DNA from: Ettlia oleoabundans
Taxonomy: Eukaryota; Chlorophyta; Chlorophyceae; Chlamydomonadales
DNA: 58,768 nucleotides
Direction: 5' to 3'
Assembly: GCA_019693395.1 (NCBI GenBank)
Contig: JAAMXP010003748.1
Coordinates: 1-58,768 of the forward strand
Shown: one piece after another, positions 1 to 11,370 of the stretch
Position numbering within the stretch: the stretch's first letter is position 1
How the letters are laid out: each line of letters begins with the position of its first letter
Notes under the pieces: generated by a model
What the model was told of the DNA's origin: nothing
Database searches by the model: none
The model's input: only the letters and a program-made list of their open reading frames with translations
Made by a program: the position numbers and the translations under genes

Positions 1-1685
1 GGGCACGCAGCCGTGTGCAGCTTTCTTAGGGGTGTTTGCACAATGATGACACAAAGAACTAAGGAGGAAGGCAACGACATGGGTTGATTTGGATACGGCT
101 AAAAACATTACTTGTCCGCTCCAAAGCCAGCAGCATGGTAAGGGCAGTGGAGTGAAGCGTGCAGCATGCAGCAGCTGGGGTTGGCAAGAGGTGCATGGCA
201 ACGGCGAATGCTGCGCGAGAGCCCCTCCAACTTGCAGAATGCCAGTATGTCATCAAGGAAGGCATTCAGTCCAAGTGTTGAATGTGTGAATGGTGTTTCT
301 TTCATTGGGGACTCTTGCAACACAGCAGTTAGTGCATCACACAGATCTAAGCAGTCTTAGCAGGACCACAGGCAGCAAGACTAGCATGACCGGCAGCGAA
401 GGCATTAGCATACAGGTGTACTGCAGCGTGCCCCCAACGCTGCAGCGGACAGGGCAATAAAGAGCCTTTGTGCTTGCACGCGATGTGACATTGCCGTTAC
501 ACCGCAATCACATTTGGAGGCCAAGCAGCAGAGTGTTGCAGAGGCAGGCGCTCACCGCTGCGTCGCACTCCTCGTTCTTGTGTGCGGGGTCCTCCCAGGT
601 CTGTGGCAGCAGGCCGTAGTTCCAGTTGATGTTGTAGGGGTAGAAGCGCAGCTTGCCCTTCTTGGTGTCCTGCTTGATTGGGGTGCTGGTCTCGTCCTGC
701 AGCCAGGGAAAGAAGGACGACGAGGGTTCAACAGCAGGGGAGGAAGGCAGAGAGCAGAAATCAGCTGGGATGGGCTCACTAAAGAATGGGAATGAAGGAC
801 AACTGTGCCCCTGCCTTCCAGCAGAACGATCCAACAAAACTCTACACCTGGCCACCCCACCTGCACCCAGTCACACAGACATAGGCAGCCCTCACCGTGG
901 CCACCTCCATCTTGGCGGAGGACTCCTTAGGGATCTCGCACACAAAGTTCAGCAGGCCGTCACCTGCGCATGGTACGCAGGGGCAACGCCAGCGGCAACC
1001 GTTAAAGACGCAACGTCGGTTGGGGTAAGGCGGGCGGGATCGACACCTTCAGCAGGTTGTTTCTTGGGAGCTGGCCAAGGAGCACTGCAGCGCGGCTCTG
1101 CTAGACCACAAGTGCGCAATCTACGTCTCTTGAAAACTGATGCGCCTTCCTACCGGCGTAGAGGGGGATGTCGTGCCAGGGTGAGACCACGGCGCCGTCC
1201 TTCTGCTGCTTGAAGAAGATACGGAAGTCCATGCTGTCGGCGGCGCCCTGCATCCAGGGTTGTTCAAATTGATGCATTACATTTGGCTGATAGCACAAAT
1301 GTGGCGGCTGATTGAGCAAGGCTGCACTGGTGCAGAGGTGCGCTGGCGTGTGTCGGGCGGGTGGAGCTGGCGCAAGGGGGGTCTCCTTTTGCACCCACCC
1401 GGTGGCGCATTGCCGGCACCACCCGCTGCTCACCTTCTTTTCGGCCTCGTAGCTGGCGCGCACGACAGTGGAATGCATCTGGGCGCGGCGCAGCGGCCGG
1501 GCGGCGAAGGCAGCCATCTGCGGTAGATGGCGGGGGACACAAATTTGGGTTCAAGCGGAACACAGAAGCCATGATTGATGCATCTGTATTGCCGATGGGC
1601 AACAGGCTCTCACCTGCGGCCGCTTGGCCGCGCAAGGAGCAGCGGCAGCCCGCAGCAGCGCGGTGGCCCTCAGGACTGCAGCCAT
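1..1685 (-). CDS. Soluble inorganic pyrophosphatase, organelle-targeted, 3' end outside window
   Basis: Family I inorganic pyrophosphatase, which hydrolyses PPi to phosphate and pulls biosynthetic reactions forward. Exons read on the minus strand: 1685-1614, 1517-1434, 1247-1154, 963-896 and 696-556. Phases join perfectly. Visible family blocks are [10 protein letters not shown], then a segment with [18 protein letters not shown], then the YPYN...[10 protein letters not shown] block. The metal-binding GDNDP-type block that should follow is not in positions 1-555, which therefore look like one long intron starting at 555; the rest of the gene lies left of the window. The first exon encodes an Ala/Arg-rich leader ([17 protein letters not shown]) typical of an organellar transit peptide. 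Exon 2 itself starts with ATG and encodes a second basic leader, so an alternative start is possible. The family call is firm; the compartment is inferred. Confidence 0.9.
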
Positions 1686-1904
1686 GGTCTCTATGTGTTT
1701 TGCCCTGAATATTACTGATCGGAAAAGGGGCGATCCTGCGTTTCCGGCCGCTACATCCCCAAAAGGTACAAGCGGGTGTACTGCAGACGACTCAACACAG
1801 CAAAAATATTAGCGGGTTGTACGAGAAGTTGCACCATTGACAGCCCGGTATGAGATCCCGAATCACGAGCTTGCATTCGGCTGCCACATGTAGACCGCAG
1901 GTGT

Positions 1905-3292
1905 GTGAGGTGCCGCCTGCTGCACGTGACGGGGCAATGCATTTTCAGTGACCCTACAGTATGGGTTCTAAGGTTCCCACCGTGCCGTTACCCGCAGGCG
2001 TGGCAGCAGCCGCAGTCAAGAGTGACGGCAGTGCTACCGCTGGGCAGCGAACGTAGCCCGCGCTTGCAGACTGTGCGCAGCACGTGCGTGCACCCGCATC
2101 AGCAGGCACATCACCAACAGCAGCGACATGTAGTGGCCAGCAGCAGCACAGGAGGGGGCAGCACCGCCGATTCCCCCGAACTTCCCAACGCCAGCAGTAC
2201 TTCGGCAGGTGCAGCTGCTTCCAAGCACATGAGTGCAGGCCTATACAACTACCTGCTGCACCACACGCGGGAGCCAGAGGTGCTGGCTGAACTGCGTGCC
2301 AATACAGCGGCACTATACCCCGCCGCTGCCCACATGGCTGTCAGCCCTGACCAGGGCGCCTTCATGGCCTGGCTGGTGCGCACGTTAGGTGCCCGTCGCA
2401 TAATTGAGGTGGGAGTTTTCACCGGGTACAGCAGCGTGGCAATGGCACTGGCACTGCCACCCGGCGGCACCCTGGTGGCTTGTGACCGCGATCCCAAAGC
2501 CATGGCAGTCGCTCGGGAATACTGGCAGCGCGCCGGAGTGACAGACAAGGTAGGTGGCTGCAGGGTGTCTTCACTGGATGGGTGGATGTCTGTTCCGCTG
2601 GGTGATTGGGCGCAACACTCTTGGCCGGGAGGCACAATATCCGTTGCTTCACAGCAATGGAATGCAGGATGCGCACGTCTGTATCAATGGCTGCTGCCAG
2701 TGGTGCAGCTGCCTTGCCTCACTGCCACTGAGCCGTCCACTGCCTGGAGTTGAGACTGCAGGTAGATGAGCGGCTGGGCCCTGCCTCAGCCACAATGGAC
2801 ACCTTGCTTGCAGACCCGAAGCAGCATGGCAGCTACGACTTTGCTTTCATAGACGCGGACAAGAAGGTGAGGGCACGGGCACGGTATTTGCCTCCCTGCT
2901 GCCCTGTTGCTGCAACCGATACGGAGGAAGGCTCTGCCAGCCAGCTGCATGCAGATCTTGTGCTGCCAGGATTTTCACCACGTATGTTGTGCTGTTGGGC
3001 TGTTGAGACTCTCAACCTTCTCAAGGTGATCGTGTTCTGCCCCCGCCCTGCCTCCCCACCTCTTCTACAGGGCTATCGTGCCTACTACGAGCAGGTGCTG
3101 CAGCTGGTGCGGCCGGGGGGCGTGATAGCGCTCGATAACGTGCTGTGGTACGGGCGGGTGGCGGATCCGGAGGTCCAAGACGGTGCCACAGTGTCGCTGC
3201 GAGAGTTGAATGATTTCTTGGTGCAGGATGAGCGGGTGGCTTTCAGCCTGGCGCCTGTGGGTGACGGCATGGCGCTTGCAACCAAGCTTTGA
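1905..3292 (+). CDS. Caffeoyl-CoA-type O-methyltransferase
   Basis: SAM-dependent O-methyltransferase of the caffeoyl-CoA/cation-dependent class, expected to methylate catechol-like hydroxyls. Exons 1905-2549, 2762-2866 and 3071-3292 give 323 residues. Motif I is IIEVGVFTGYSSVAMAL. The acidic SAM/metal region FIDADKK closes exon 2, and exon 3 carries the family block IALDNVLWYGRV. The catalytic domain is about 215 residues, as usual. It is preceded by about 110 residues rich in Ser, Gln and Ala that could be a plastid transit peptide. The start at 1905 is the first in-frame ATG, but an internal ATG at 2230 (MSAGLYNYLL) begins the conserved part, and an unseen 5' exon is possible. A TGTAA lies 25 bases after the stop. 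The substrate cannot be told from sequence. Confidence 0.88.
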
Positions 3293-3783
3293 GAGTAGGC
3301 AGCCGGCTCCAACCCTTGTAACAGTTTCACAGCGCTGTTAATGCGCTGTACCCACAGTATAACAAATTAAAGCCTGCTCGATTGGTCAGTTCTGTCATTG
3401 AGTTTTGGAGTAATTCTTCAACCAAGTAGTTCTTATCTGTTCAGTATGAATGTCGGCTGTGCACCTGACGACGGTTCATCTTGCACTGCTCATGCACTCT
3501 TCCCAACCCCTTGCAGACTTACCCTCAACTGGTTGGACTTCTTGGGCACATTCCTCAATGAGACTGAGCAAATGCACCCTTAGCATTTGCTGGTCCCAAC
3601 CCAACACCTTAGCAGGCACACCATGATGCCCCAGGGGAAGCATCAAAGCCAAAGGCCGGCATTCAACTCGGGTAGGCGCGGTAACTGTGAGGTGTGCGCT
3701 GTATTCGCAAACAGGGGAGTCGGTCAAGCGGCAGGCGGCTTAAGACAATTTTGGGGCGCCAGGCGGCGCAGTGAGCGTTCAGC
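3293..3783. other. Intergenic 3'/5' flanks
   Basis: Gap between two genes on the same strand. Apart from the TGTAA at its left end, I see no conserved ORF or RNA gene in it. It must hold the promoter of the membrane-protein gene. Confidence 0.5.
3317..3321 (+). terminator. TGTAA poly(A) signal of the O-methyltransferase gene
   Basis: TGTAA, the chlorophyte poly(A) signal, lies 25 bases after the stop at 3290-3292. Confidence 0.5.
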
Positions 3784-5932
3784 ATGGCGATGAAGGTGAC
3801 CACGAACACATAAGGCTTGAGTGACGTTTATCAAGCCTGGCATTCAAGCGACTGGCGACCAGCTGCGCTAGGGCTGGAACCTGTGTCAGTCTGCGCCAGC
3901 CTCGTGCAATGCGGCGCTTTGTTACGATTGGATACCGAAGAAGGACGTGGAGTAATGAAGTGGCAGTCTGCGGCGTTGGCGGCTGCTCCCCCAACCCTGG
4001 CGGCAGCACCGGCAGCGGCCCGCTTGTTCCCCTACCCCAGTCAATGCAGCTTATCGCAGACGCATCTGCATTGCCTAATGGTGTACCTGCTTACCTGCAG
4101 GCTCCCAAAATCACGATAGACCCCAGCGCGCTGCGGAAGGGCATCTGGGGCAACACATGGAAGGAGTGGGGTGAGTGCGCAGCCCACCACGGCAGCGTTC
4201 CCTTTGGGCATGTGCTTGCCTTGCAGCGATCAGCGACATGCTGCATGGCACATGACGAGTTTGTATCTTGTATCTTGTCTTGGAGACTATCGCTGCTCTG
4301 ATCTCTTATGATGCAAGCTGCGCAGGCTTGATCCTGTTGGCCTTTGGCGTGCTGTACGGCATCCTCACTGGCTACCTCACCGGCCTGCTGTTCGCCGCCA
4401 AGGGCATCCGCCAGGATGACTACCGGTGCGCAACAGAGGCAGTTGAAACAAAGGGGAAGATGACAGACACTTTGAGAGGAATTGTTATCAACCTATAGAG
4501 CGATTGCATTTCAGATTGCTGACACGAGAACGGGTTGGCATTTGCGTTTGTGCACAGCCAGGGCGCATGCGGTTTTGTTTGGCTACCCACGGACTCCATT
4601 GCAGCACGGCAGTGACAATGTTTTAACCCGCCATGCATTTATCTTGCGCACCGCTGCAGCACCATGAGTGGAAAGTACTTTGGCAAGTTTGATCGGCAGC
4701 TGTTCACCGACACGCCCCAGATAATCCCCTCGACAGACGGCACCAGGAACCCACACTACTTCAACCGCCCTGATGGCTGCACCGAGATTGAGGTGCGGAG
4801 CAGCTGCTGCACAACACTAAGCATGTACTCATACTACTGATGTGGTTGAAGGGTAAGCTGCAAGCATTGCAAACTCTGAAAGAGCTTGCCGGCTGTTGCA
4901 TGGCCCTGCAACACAGGGGAGGTGTGTTATGCACTGCGAAGTACCTCTGGCAACACATCCATTGATGGCATACAGCGCCGGAGCTAGGCAGCTGAGCTGG
5001 GCGTCATACTTCATGCTGCCGAACTGCCATGGTTGATCTTCGCGACTTTGCCTCCGGGTTCCTCTCTGCGTTCTGCAGGAGGAGGTGCCCCTTCCCGGGT
5101 TTCCAAACGAGCTCATCAACAAAACCACCGGCATCCTGGCCTGCAGCAACAGCGACAAGCAGTGGCGGTGAGCATGCAGCTGTGCCAAGCTCCCCCCGCT
5201 GCTGCACTCACGCCAAGCTTTAAAAGCACCAGTTCACACATCCTGTTGCATTATTGCACCCCTTCCATGTTGTTCCATGCCTGGTTCACCAGCTAGCTTT
5301 GCGCCATGTTTTACTAGTCCACAAACTGTCCATGCGACTGGCACATTAGTGCAGGTGCGGCTGGCCGCCCTTGCCCCCGGCATCAATTGCTTCAAACCCA
5401 CCGTTGTGTGTCATGGGCGTGTGTTGCGCAGGTGGACGGTGTACCCCTGGGTGCTTGAAACCAACGGCCTGGGCGCCTACCCCGGCTGCTCCAACACCAG
5501 TGGCGCTGGTGAGCAGGGAGTCGTCTCCTGGTTACTGCTGATGATCTTGACCATCAGCAGTACGACTTTACTGCACAGTTTATTGCTGTGGTGATCCAAA
5601 TTGGTATGAGCTGAGAAAAGCTGAGCACCAGAAGCGGGCTTCATGTATCTGTCATCGTGGTGGCTGTTAGCCCTGATGCATCCTGTGCACTGCAGCAGCA
5701 TCTACTTCCCTGCCGGCCACTGCAAAAATCAGTTCTGCTTCTTTTTATTTTCGGGCAACATTTTCGTCTAACGCTTCACCGGTCACTGTGTTCCTCGGTT
5801 CCACCTGCTGCAGCCACCACTGGCTACACCTACCTCTCCGATCTGTCACCAGCTGGCGAGGACGCGGGTCCTTCCACGCCTGAAGAGCGTCAGAATCTGG
5901 TCTGCCAGAACAACGTGCCCATCACCGCCTAG
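3784..5932 (+). CDS. Single-pass membrane protein, weak resemblance to Na,K-ATPase beta subunits
   Basis: Seven exons join to 199 residues: 3784-3795, 4101-4170, 4326-4425, 4660-4792, 5079-5167, 5432-5508 and 5814-5932. The first is a 12-base micro-exon (MAMK), the least certain part. The protein has a short basic N-terminus (RKGIWGNTWKEWG), one hydrophobic helix at about residues 28-51, then a hydrophilic tail of about 145 residues with Cys in TGILACSN, YPGCSN and LVCQNN and several NxT/S sites (NKTT, NTSG). A Trp-rich juxtamembrane segment, one helix and an extracellular Cys-containing domain recall beta subunits of P-type Na,K/H,K-ATPases. The tail is much shorter than the roughly 250 residues of animal beta subunits, and I cannot align their disulfide pattern. 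The exon chain is well supported by phase; the function is unknown. Confidence 0.7.
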
Positions 5933-6660
5933 GGACACAATCAATGGCATCGAGGCCCATTTCAAGCTTCAGCACCTCTTCTACATCTATTCACTGCTTG
6001 TCAAGCTGCATGAGCCAGGCTGCAGGGCCTTTTGGTTTGATTCAGCAGCGCTGGTTCTGTCGTCAGAGATGGCATGCGCGCCGTCATGCCGCCACCCACC
6101 ACTGTCAGCGGGCCATGCTATCAGCCCAGAAAGCTAAGCTAGTACCCCTCCTGCTCCGTTCACCTCTTTCCTGGCTGGTCGTGATTAGCTCTGCTCACCC
6201 AGCCAGTTACTGCTCATGACCTCATCCTCCACCCACCCCTGCATTCCCCTCCGCTCTGCATTTCGCTGGAAATAACATCCCTACTTTTCATCCACCACTT
6301 GGCACGCATTCTTTAGTTTGAGAAGCGATCAGTGTTACACACCTTGCAAGGCGGTCCATGATGCAAAGATGTCAAAGCAGGTGTTGCATGGACTTGTGTA
6401 TCATGCAGAGCCCAGCCGCAAGGTCTTGCCGCAGCATGCCTTGAACGCCTTTTTGGTGGCGGGGCACCTGCAGGCGGCATTGTGCAGGCACATCACATCT
6501 TGATGGTTCATGGAGGCACGATAATAATCGGGACTCTGACTGGGTGGTGATTGAAGCAGCACCTGTGGCCAGTAGCCCTGACGTCAGTGCTGACATGCGC
6601 ATGCCGGCTGTGATTGAGGGCTTGCCCCAGCAAGCGCCCAGCCCGCAAGCAAGCAGCACG
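5933..6660. other. Convergent 3' flanks with (CCCAC)n-type tract at the right end
   Basis: Region between the 3' ends of the membrane-protein and SRP54-M genes. Only short random ORFs are seen. TTACA at 6335-6339 (TGTAA on the minus strand) could end the SRP54-M transcript. From 6661 a C/A-rich low-complexity tract begins inside the last exon of that gene. Confidence 0.5.
6335..6339 (-). terminator. TGTAA poly(A) signal candidate for the SRP54-M gene
   Basis: TGTAA on the minus strand, about 320 bases after the modelled stop. Plausible, but not the only possible site. Confidence 0.35.
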
Positions 6661-6760
6661 CTAGGACCCCACCCCCCACCCACCCACACCCACACACACC
6701 ACCACCACCACCCCCTTCAAACAACATCCGCCCATCCACCCACCACCACCCGTACCAGCG
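6661..6760. repeat. C/A-rich simple-sequence tract
   Basis: Runs of CCCAC, CACA and CCACCA on the plus strand. They lie in the 3' part of the SRP54-M last exon and translate there as Gly/Val/Trp-rich low complexity. Confidence 0.8.
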
Positions 6761-8155
6761 CACTTTGTGTTGCGTCCAACTGGCACGCCCGCTAGAGGGC
6801 ACTCCAGCCCCTTGTGCCCCACATGTCCTAAAGGCACTGCCGCAGAGCTGCTGCCGTCTGTATTTTGATGCTCCGTCTTGTACTGCCGCCAGGTGCCCAG
6901 CTCCCGCTCCAGCTCAGCCATGTTAGTGGGCAGCTCGCGGCCCTGCTTCCTCAGGTCAGCCACACGCCTGTGGGGCAGGTTGCGGGAGGCAGGCAGGTGC
7001 AGGGGCATTGTGCCCGTCACATGAATAGCAAGACGTAAAACTCAAACATCGAGACAATGTTACCAGGGCCAAGAGTGGGTCCTAACTGTGCACAGCGTTG
7101 CGGCAGCCGTCCACCCCCACCTGGTCATCTGTCGCGTCCAGAGGTAGCGTGCTATGCAGTCATCCACCTGCCCGGTGGTGCACCCCACCTCTGCCGCCAC
7201 ACGCTGCCGAGCCTGACGGTCAAACAAGGCCAGGTCTTTCTTCTCGTCTGGCCGCATGGCGCTGCAGGTTGGATACAAGGGCAGAACAGAGGCGGTTGAA
7301 ACGGATGGCAGGGTGGCAGGGTGCTGAGAGCAGGAAACTACTGTACTGACACATGCTAACCATGGACCTGTCCCTGCTGCTTTGCTACCAACCCTAAATG
7401 CCAGCCCGGCTTCTGTCCGCCAGCTGGCACCTACCCTATGATGTGCTCAAACAACCGCATAGCGCCCTGCGCCGAGCCGTCCCTGATGGCGCTGGTGCCG
7501 TGCACGAACCCTGTCAGGCCGCCCATCCGCCGAGCATTGGTGATGGTGCTGGCATAAGCTGCAGAGCAGCAAATCGCAGCGAAGCAGCAGGCACCATGGA
7601 CGGGGCTTTCTGAGGCGGTCAGTCAGCTAGGGATGTGCGTGCTTGCAACTGTTGACGACTGTTGATGAGATGAAACTGCCGGCTGCTTGGCAAGAAGTTA
7701 ACCTGGCCGTCACCATGTGAAGTCCCATGGAATGCACTCACTCCCTAACACCGGCGCCACTGTTGCTTACTCTCTATATCGAGCTCTCCCTCATCCTTGC
7801 CACCTAGTGCAGTGGGCATGCGCTGCGCCAGCCACTTTGTGATGCCTGACAGCGGCTCGTTGACCGCTGCAGCATGACGCGAACTATGCAGGCCGGCAGC
7901 GGGTTGTAGCTGCCACAAGCATGCGGCGGCAACGGCAGCGCTGCTGGGGCTGCTTGCTGACACCGCCACCACGCAGGACTGCCGCTGCACCAGATGGGCC
8001 AGCAGCGCCATGTTTCGTGCATGTTGCCGTAAAGACAGCATGCCTGCGCGGCAAGGACTTGTTGCAGGAGCCTGACTGAGCCAGGATGGGAAACCGCAGC
8101 ACGTGCCTGCCCAAGCACTGCCAAGGAGGGCAGTGCGCAGTGTTCCTTGATCCAT
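6661..8155 (-). CDS. Stand-alone SRP54 M-domain protein
   Basis: Exons on the minus strand, 8155-7771, 7558-7435, 7261-7121 and 6967-6661, join in phase to 318 residues. From about residue 125 the protein matches the helical M domain of SRP54/Ffh, which binds 4.5S/7S SRP RNA and signal peptides. It reads ELDIETYASTITNARRMGGL, then AMRLFEHIIGAMRPDEKK, then a basic RQARQRVAAEVGCTTGQVDD helix like the RNA-binding RRIAxGSGxxxxxV element, then RELPTNMAELERELGTW. There is no GTPase (NG) domain upstream. Instead about 120 residues with few acidic residues and runs of Ala, Ser and Arg look like an organellar presequence. The Met-rich finger loop of true SRP54 is not obvious. The last about 60 residues are encoded by a G/T-rich simple-sequence tract, and the true C-terminus may be shorter. 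It may act in mitochondrial or plastid targeting or ribosome biology; this is inference. Confidence 0.8.
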
Positions 8156-9361
8156 TCTGCCTGCCGCCTTTGAACATCACATTCGTCGCTGTTCATTGTG
8201 TGATTTAACCCCCAAATAGCCCACTTTGGGGCCGGGTCGCAGCCTTGCCCCTTGGTAGCAACCCTGCGGAAACCGGTGATAAACCGTTCCAGCCGACAAC
8301 GTATTTTGAAGCGATCGCGGCGATGATCAGCTCACCGAGTGCTCCTGCCGCAGTGTGTTGGTCGAGATGCCGGCCGAAAGCTATGTGCAGAGTGTGTGCA
8401 GAATCGAGGTAAGTATGGCACGGCACGTGCAGTGGTTGATACCTACTCCGCATGCGAAACCCAGTGTGCGTGATTGCCTAGCATCCTGCGCCAGCTAAGC
8501 AGCGGTAAGTCCATGTTTGCAGTGTGGTGTGGCGCCTTCACATTACTGTCGTCTTGCCATGACGTCACATTCCAAGCAAACATGTGATTGGAACATACCG
8601 AACTACGTATTCATGTATTAAAACTTTCATATTGTCCATGCTGGATGGGTTAGGCAATTCCGCCGTTGCTGTTTCAAAGGGGGCCGCGCCGAGTTGCCTG
8701 GTGATTCGCTTGCATGACAAGGAGCATCGCATGTTAGGCTTCAAATGGTGAGTCACCAATTCGTGTGCAGCGCAAGAGCGGTAAGGTGACATGCGGCACG
8801 TTGGATATCGTGAGCAACACCCTTCAGCTGTGGATCCTGTTAAGGCCGTCCGGATCATGGCGCCAGCATGCATGAAAGCATCACAACGCCTTTCGAGCGT
8901 CTGGTCTATAACGTACCGTTTGATAAGCACTAATACGTCCAGACGTTGGTTGCAAATCTGTGCAGTGATCACGCTGAGAGAACAAGTGGAGCATCTGCCG
9001 GTGTGATGAGGCCGACAGTGCCCCCTGAAGCCAACTGTGTTGGTGGGAACATGGCGTCAAGCAATATTAGACGATATGCCACGAGTGTACTGGTCGTCCC
9101 CTAGCTGCTAAACCCATGTTTCACGTATGGAAAGCGGCTTGGCGCCCACTCCTTCCAGCTGGCGGCGCCGGAGCAGAAACAGGCAGGACAGTTCCCTGAG
9201 GCGCCTGGGAAAGCCACTGAAACCCGGTCTAATCATTGACCGCGCTTATGAAGCTCTAGTAAAGCTGCCCAGGCTCTCGTTTGCCAGGCGTTGGGCACAC
9301 GGCGATCATCACCGCAGCAACCCCTCACCAACTGACCATTGATTACAACATTACCAAAACT
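8156..9361. other. Divergent intergenic region
   Basis: 1.2 kb between the starts of the SRP54-M gene (minus) and the type II membrane protein (plus), so it should contain both promoters. ORFs inside it, including one of 135 codons on the minus strand at 8565-8972, show no family motif or splice continuity. I see no RNA gene. Confidence 0.5.
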
Positions 9362-10865
9362 ATGTTTGAAAGCCGCAAACGGTCTAACTCGGCGCCGCTC
9401 CTGCAAGTCTCCAAGGGCAAGGCAAAGGGCGCAGAGCCTGGCTCCCCGCGGCTAGTCAGCAGAACGAGCTTCAATCGGTTGGCAGCAGGCGTGGCGATCC
9501 TGCTAACGGCCGTAGCTACCACCTACTGGCTACATGCAGGAGGCGGCGGTGACGGCAGCGGCAGCTCAGGTGGGCAACGAACGGGAGCACTGTTTGGCGA
9601 TTTGCTGTCTGATGGTGCACATCATTGAGCGCCGGCGTGGGAGCAGATACAAGCTCATTGCTGTGTGCTTTCCCCAGCTTTGTACGCCTATCCATGCGCC
9701 TACAGGGGGCGAGGAGCCATGGACCGTGAGCGGCTTGGAAGCGGCCGTGCAGGCGCAGCACGGTAGCGGCAGCGCAGCAGGGATGCAGGCAGATGCAGAG
9801 TCACTTGCCGCGGTGGAGAAGCGGGCCCAGAAAGCCGCTGCACTGCCCCCGCCACAGTTCCGCAGCCATGCTGCCGGCATGACCCTGAGCGCTGGGGCAG
9901 CAGAAGCGGCGGCAGCCTGCCGCGGGGAGGCCTGCGATTTAGTGCGGCGATTTGTGCTGGCCACAGAGGAAGCAGCAGCGCTGAGCGAGACAGGTGGCTG
10001 CGCTGTGCAGCACTGCCCGGACGCTCTGGGCATTGGGCTGCGCCCGCTCCCATACACCGCCTTTGCTTTTGGCAACCGCTGCGAGCCGCTGTACACCCGA
10101 GGGGCCCTGGAGGTGGTGCGGGAACTTGTGGATGGGGCACAGATGCGCGGCTTAGAGTGGTTCACCGGCAGCTCCACATCCTGGTTCCTTGCCCGCCTGG
10201 CTCACCTCACCAGCGTGGAGACGGCACAAGGTGTGTGCATTGCAGGCCAGAGCAGGGGGGGTGCCAAATCTGCCGCTTGTGGGAATGCTTCCAAGCATCC
10301 TTTACATGTGGTGAATGTACTAGCGACTGCGTCCCCATGCCTTGCTTGCCACCGTTCATGAGCCTCCATTTGAATGCATGCAAGTGCAGCTGGTACTGCG
10401 GGTATGCCAGCTGTTTGCGGGAGCTGGGAGTGGTAACCGCCTTCTGTTCTGCCATGACTGCTTTCCATTGCAGCATTTGCGGACAAGGCCCGGAGGGTAG
10501 CAGAAGCGCAGTTTGAGGCAGGATGGTTGGAAAAAGTTTGGGATTTGCGAGTGGTTGCGCCGCAGGGCCCAGTGGTGACATTTGAAGACACCGAGTCTGG
10601 GACGGTATTTGAGGAGTATTGCGCTGCACGCTTTCTTCCCGACGATGCGCAGTTTGACATCATTAGTGTGCAGGGGTTTGCGCGCATGACCTGCCTGCGA
10701 CGGGCTGTGCAGCTGCTTCGCCCACAGGGGGGACTGTTGGTGCTGCCGCAGGCACAGCGGCACACCTACCGCGCCGCGGCTGACATTGTGCCCGCCCACT
10801 GGCTGCGCTTCAATGACTCACATGCCATGGGGGAAACGGTTGTATGGATGTCAATACACAAATGA
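9362..10865 (+). CDS. Type II membrane protein with SAM-methyltransferase-like domain
   Basis: Exons 9362-9569, 9706-10230 and 10474-10865 join in phase to 374 residues. A basic cytosolic N-terminus (MFESRKRSNS) is followed by a hydrophobic helix at about residues 40-58 (AAGVAILLTAVATTYWL), a Gly/Ser linker and a soluble domain. That is the topology of Golgi type II enzymes. The domain contains GLEWFTGSSTSWFLARLAHL followed by TSVE, which resembles motif I plus the acidic end of beta2 in class I methyltransferases. Later come DIISVQGFARMTCLRRAV and LLRPQGGLLVLPQ, like post-I motifs. Cys pairs (CRGEACD, CAVQHC) suggest a lumenal location. An in-frame ATG at 9281 would add 27 residues; I chose 9362 because it gives the basic-hydrophobic signal anchor. 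TGTAA at 10922-10926 follows the stop. Substrate unknown; glycan methylation is a guess. Confidence 0.75.
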
Positions 10866-11370
10866 TCATTGATCTGGTGACCCCTTGATGGAATGTCTGG
10901 CATTAGCTTGGCTGGCCCTTGTGTAACTGGTTTTGTTCGGCACAGTCGGCACGGCGCGGCTGTGCGGGGGCGACGGGCGTGTGCCCACCTTACTGCTGGG
11001 AAGCCCCTCTGGCCTTTGGTCACCCGAACCTGCCGCTTTCAAGTTTTTGATATGGTTGCGCACAGGCAAAAGAGGCACAGGCAGCAATTTTGCAACGATG
11101 GAGGCGCACCACACTCCAGTGCCAAGTCAGAGAGATGAGCTGCTCATCTCTCCCGCTTCTGCTCTGTTGTTTTGGTAGCCGTCACCAAGATTTTTCTCCG
11201 CAGTGCACTTGGGGCAGGGCTTGCGGGGGGTGTGTGTGGGTGCGAGTCAAGGGCTCAGGGCGGTGCCGGGAACACTTTATTCGCCAGGCAGCTTGCTTCC
11301 AGAGGGCTAAGAGGGCAGGAACGGGGCCTGGAGGTGCAGGGCCCTGCGGCTGCAAACCAGCCGCTGCGAC
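10866..11370. other. Intergenic flank upstream of HAC
   Basis: Contains TGTAA at 10922-10926, the likely poly(A) signal of the preceding gene, and the 5' flank of the acetyltransferase gene. In the HAC frame a stop at 11308-11310 and the lack of an upstream ATG set the start at 11371. Confidence 0.5.
10922..10926 (+). terminator. TGTAA poly(A) signal of the type II membrane protein gene
   Basis: TGTAA 57 bases after the stop codon. Confidence 0.5.

Noticed and set aside
8565..8972. 135-codon minus-strand ORF in a divergent promoter region
   Set aside because: Composition unlike neighbouring genes; no recognisable domain or exon partners.
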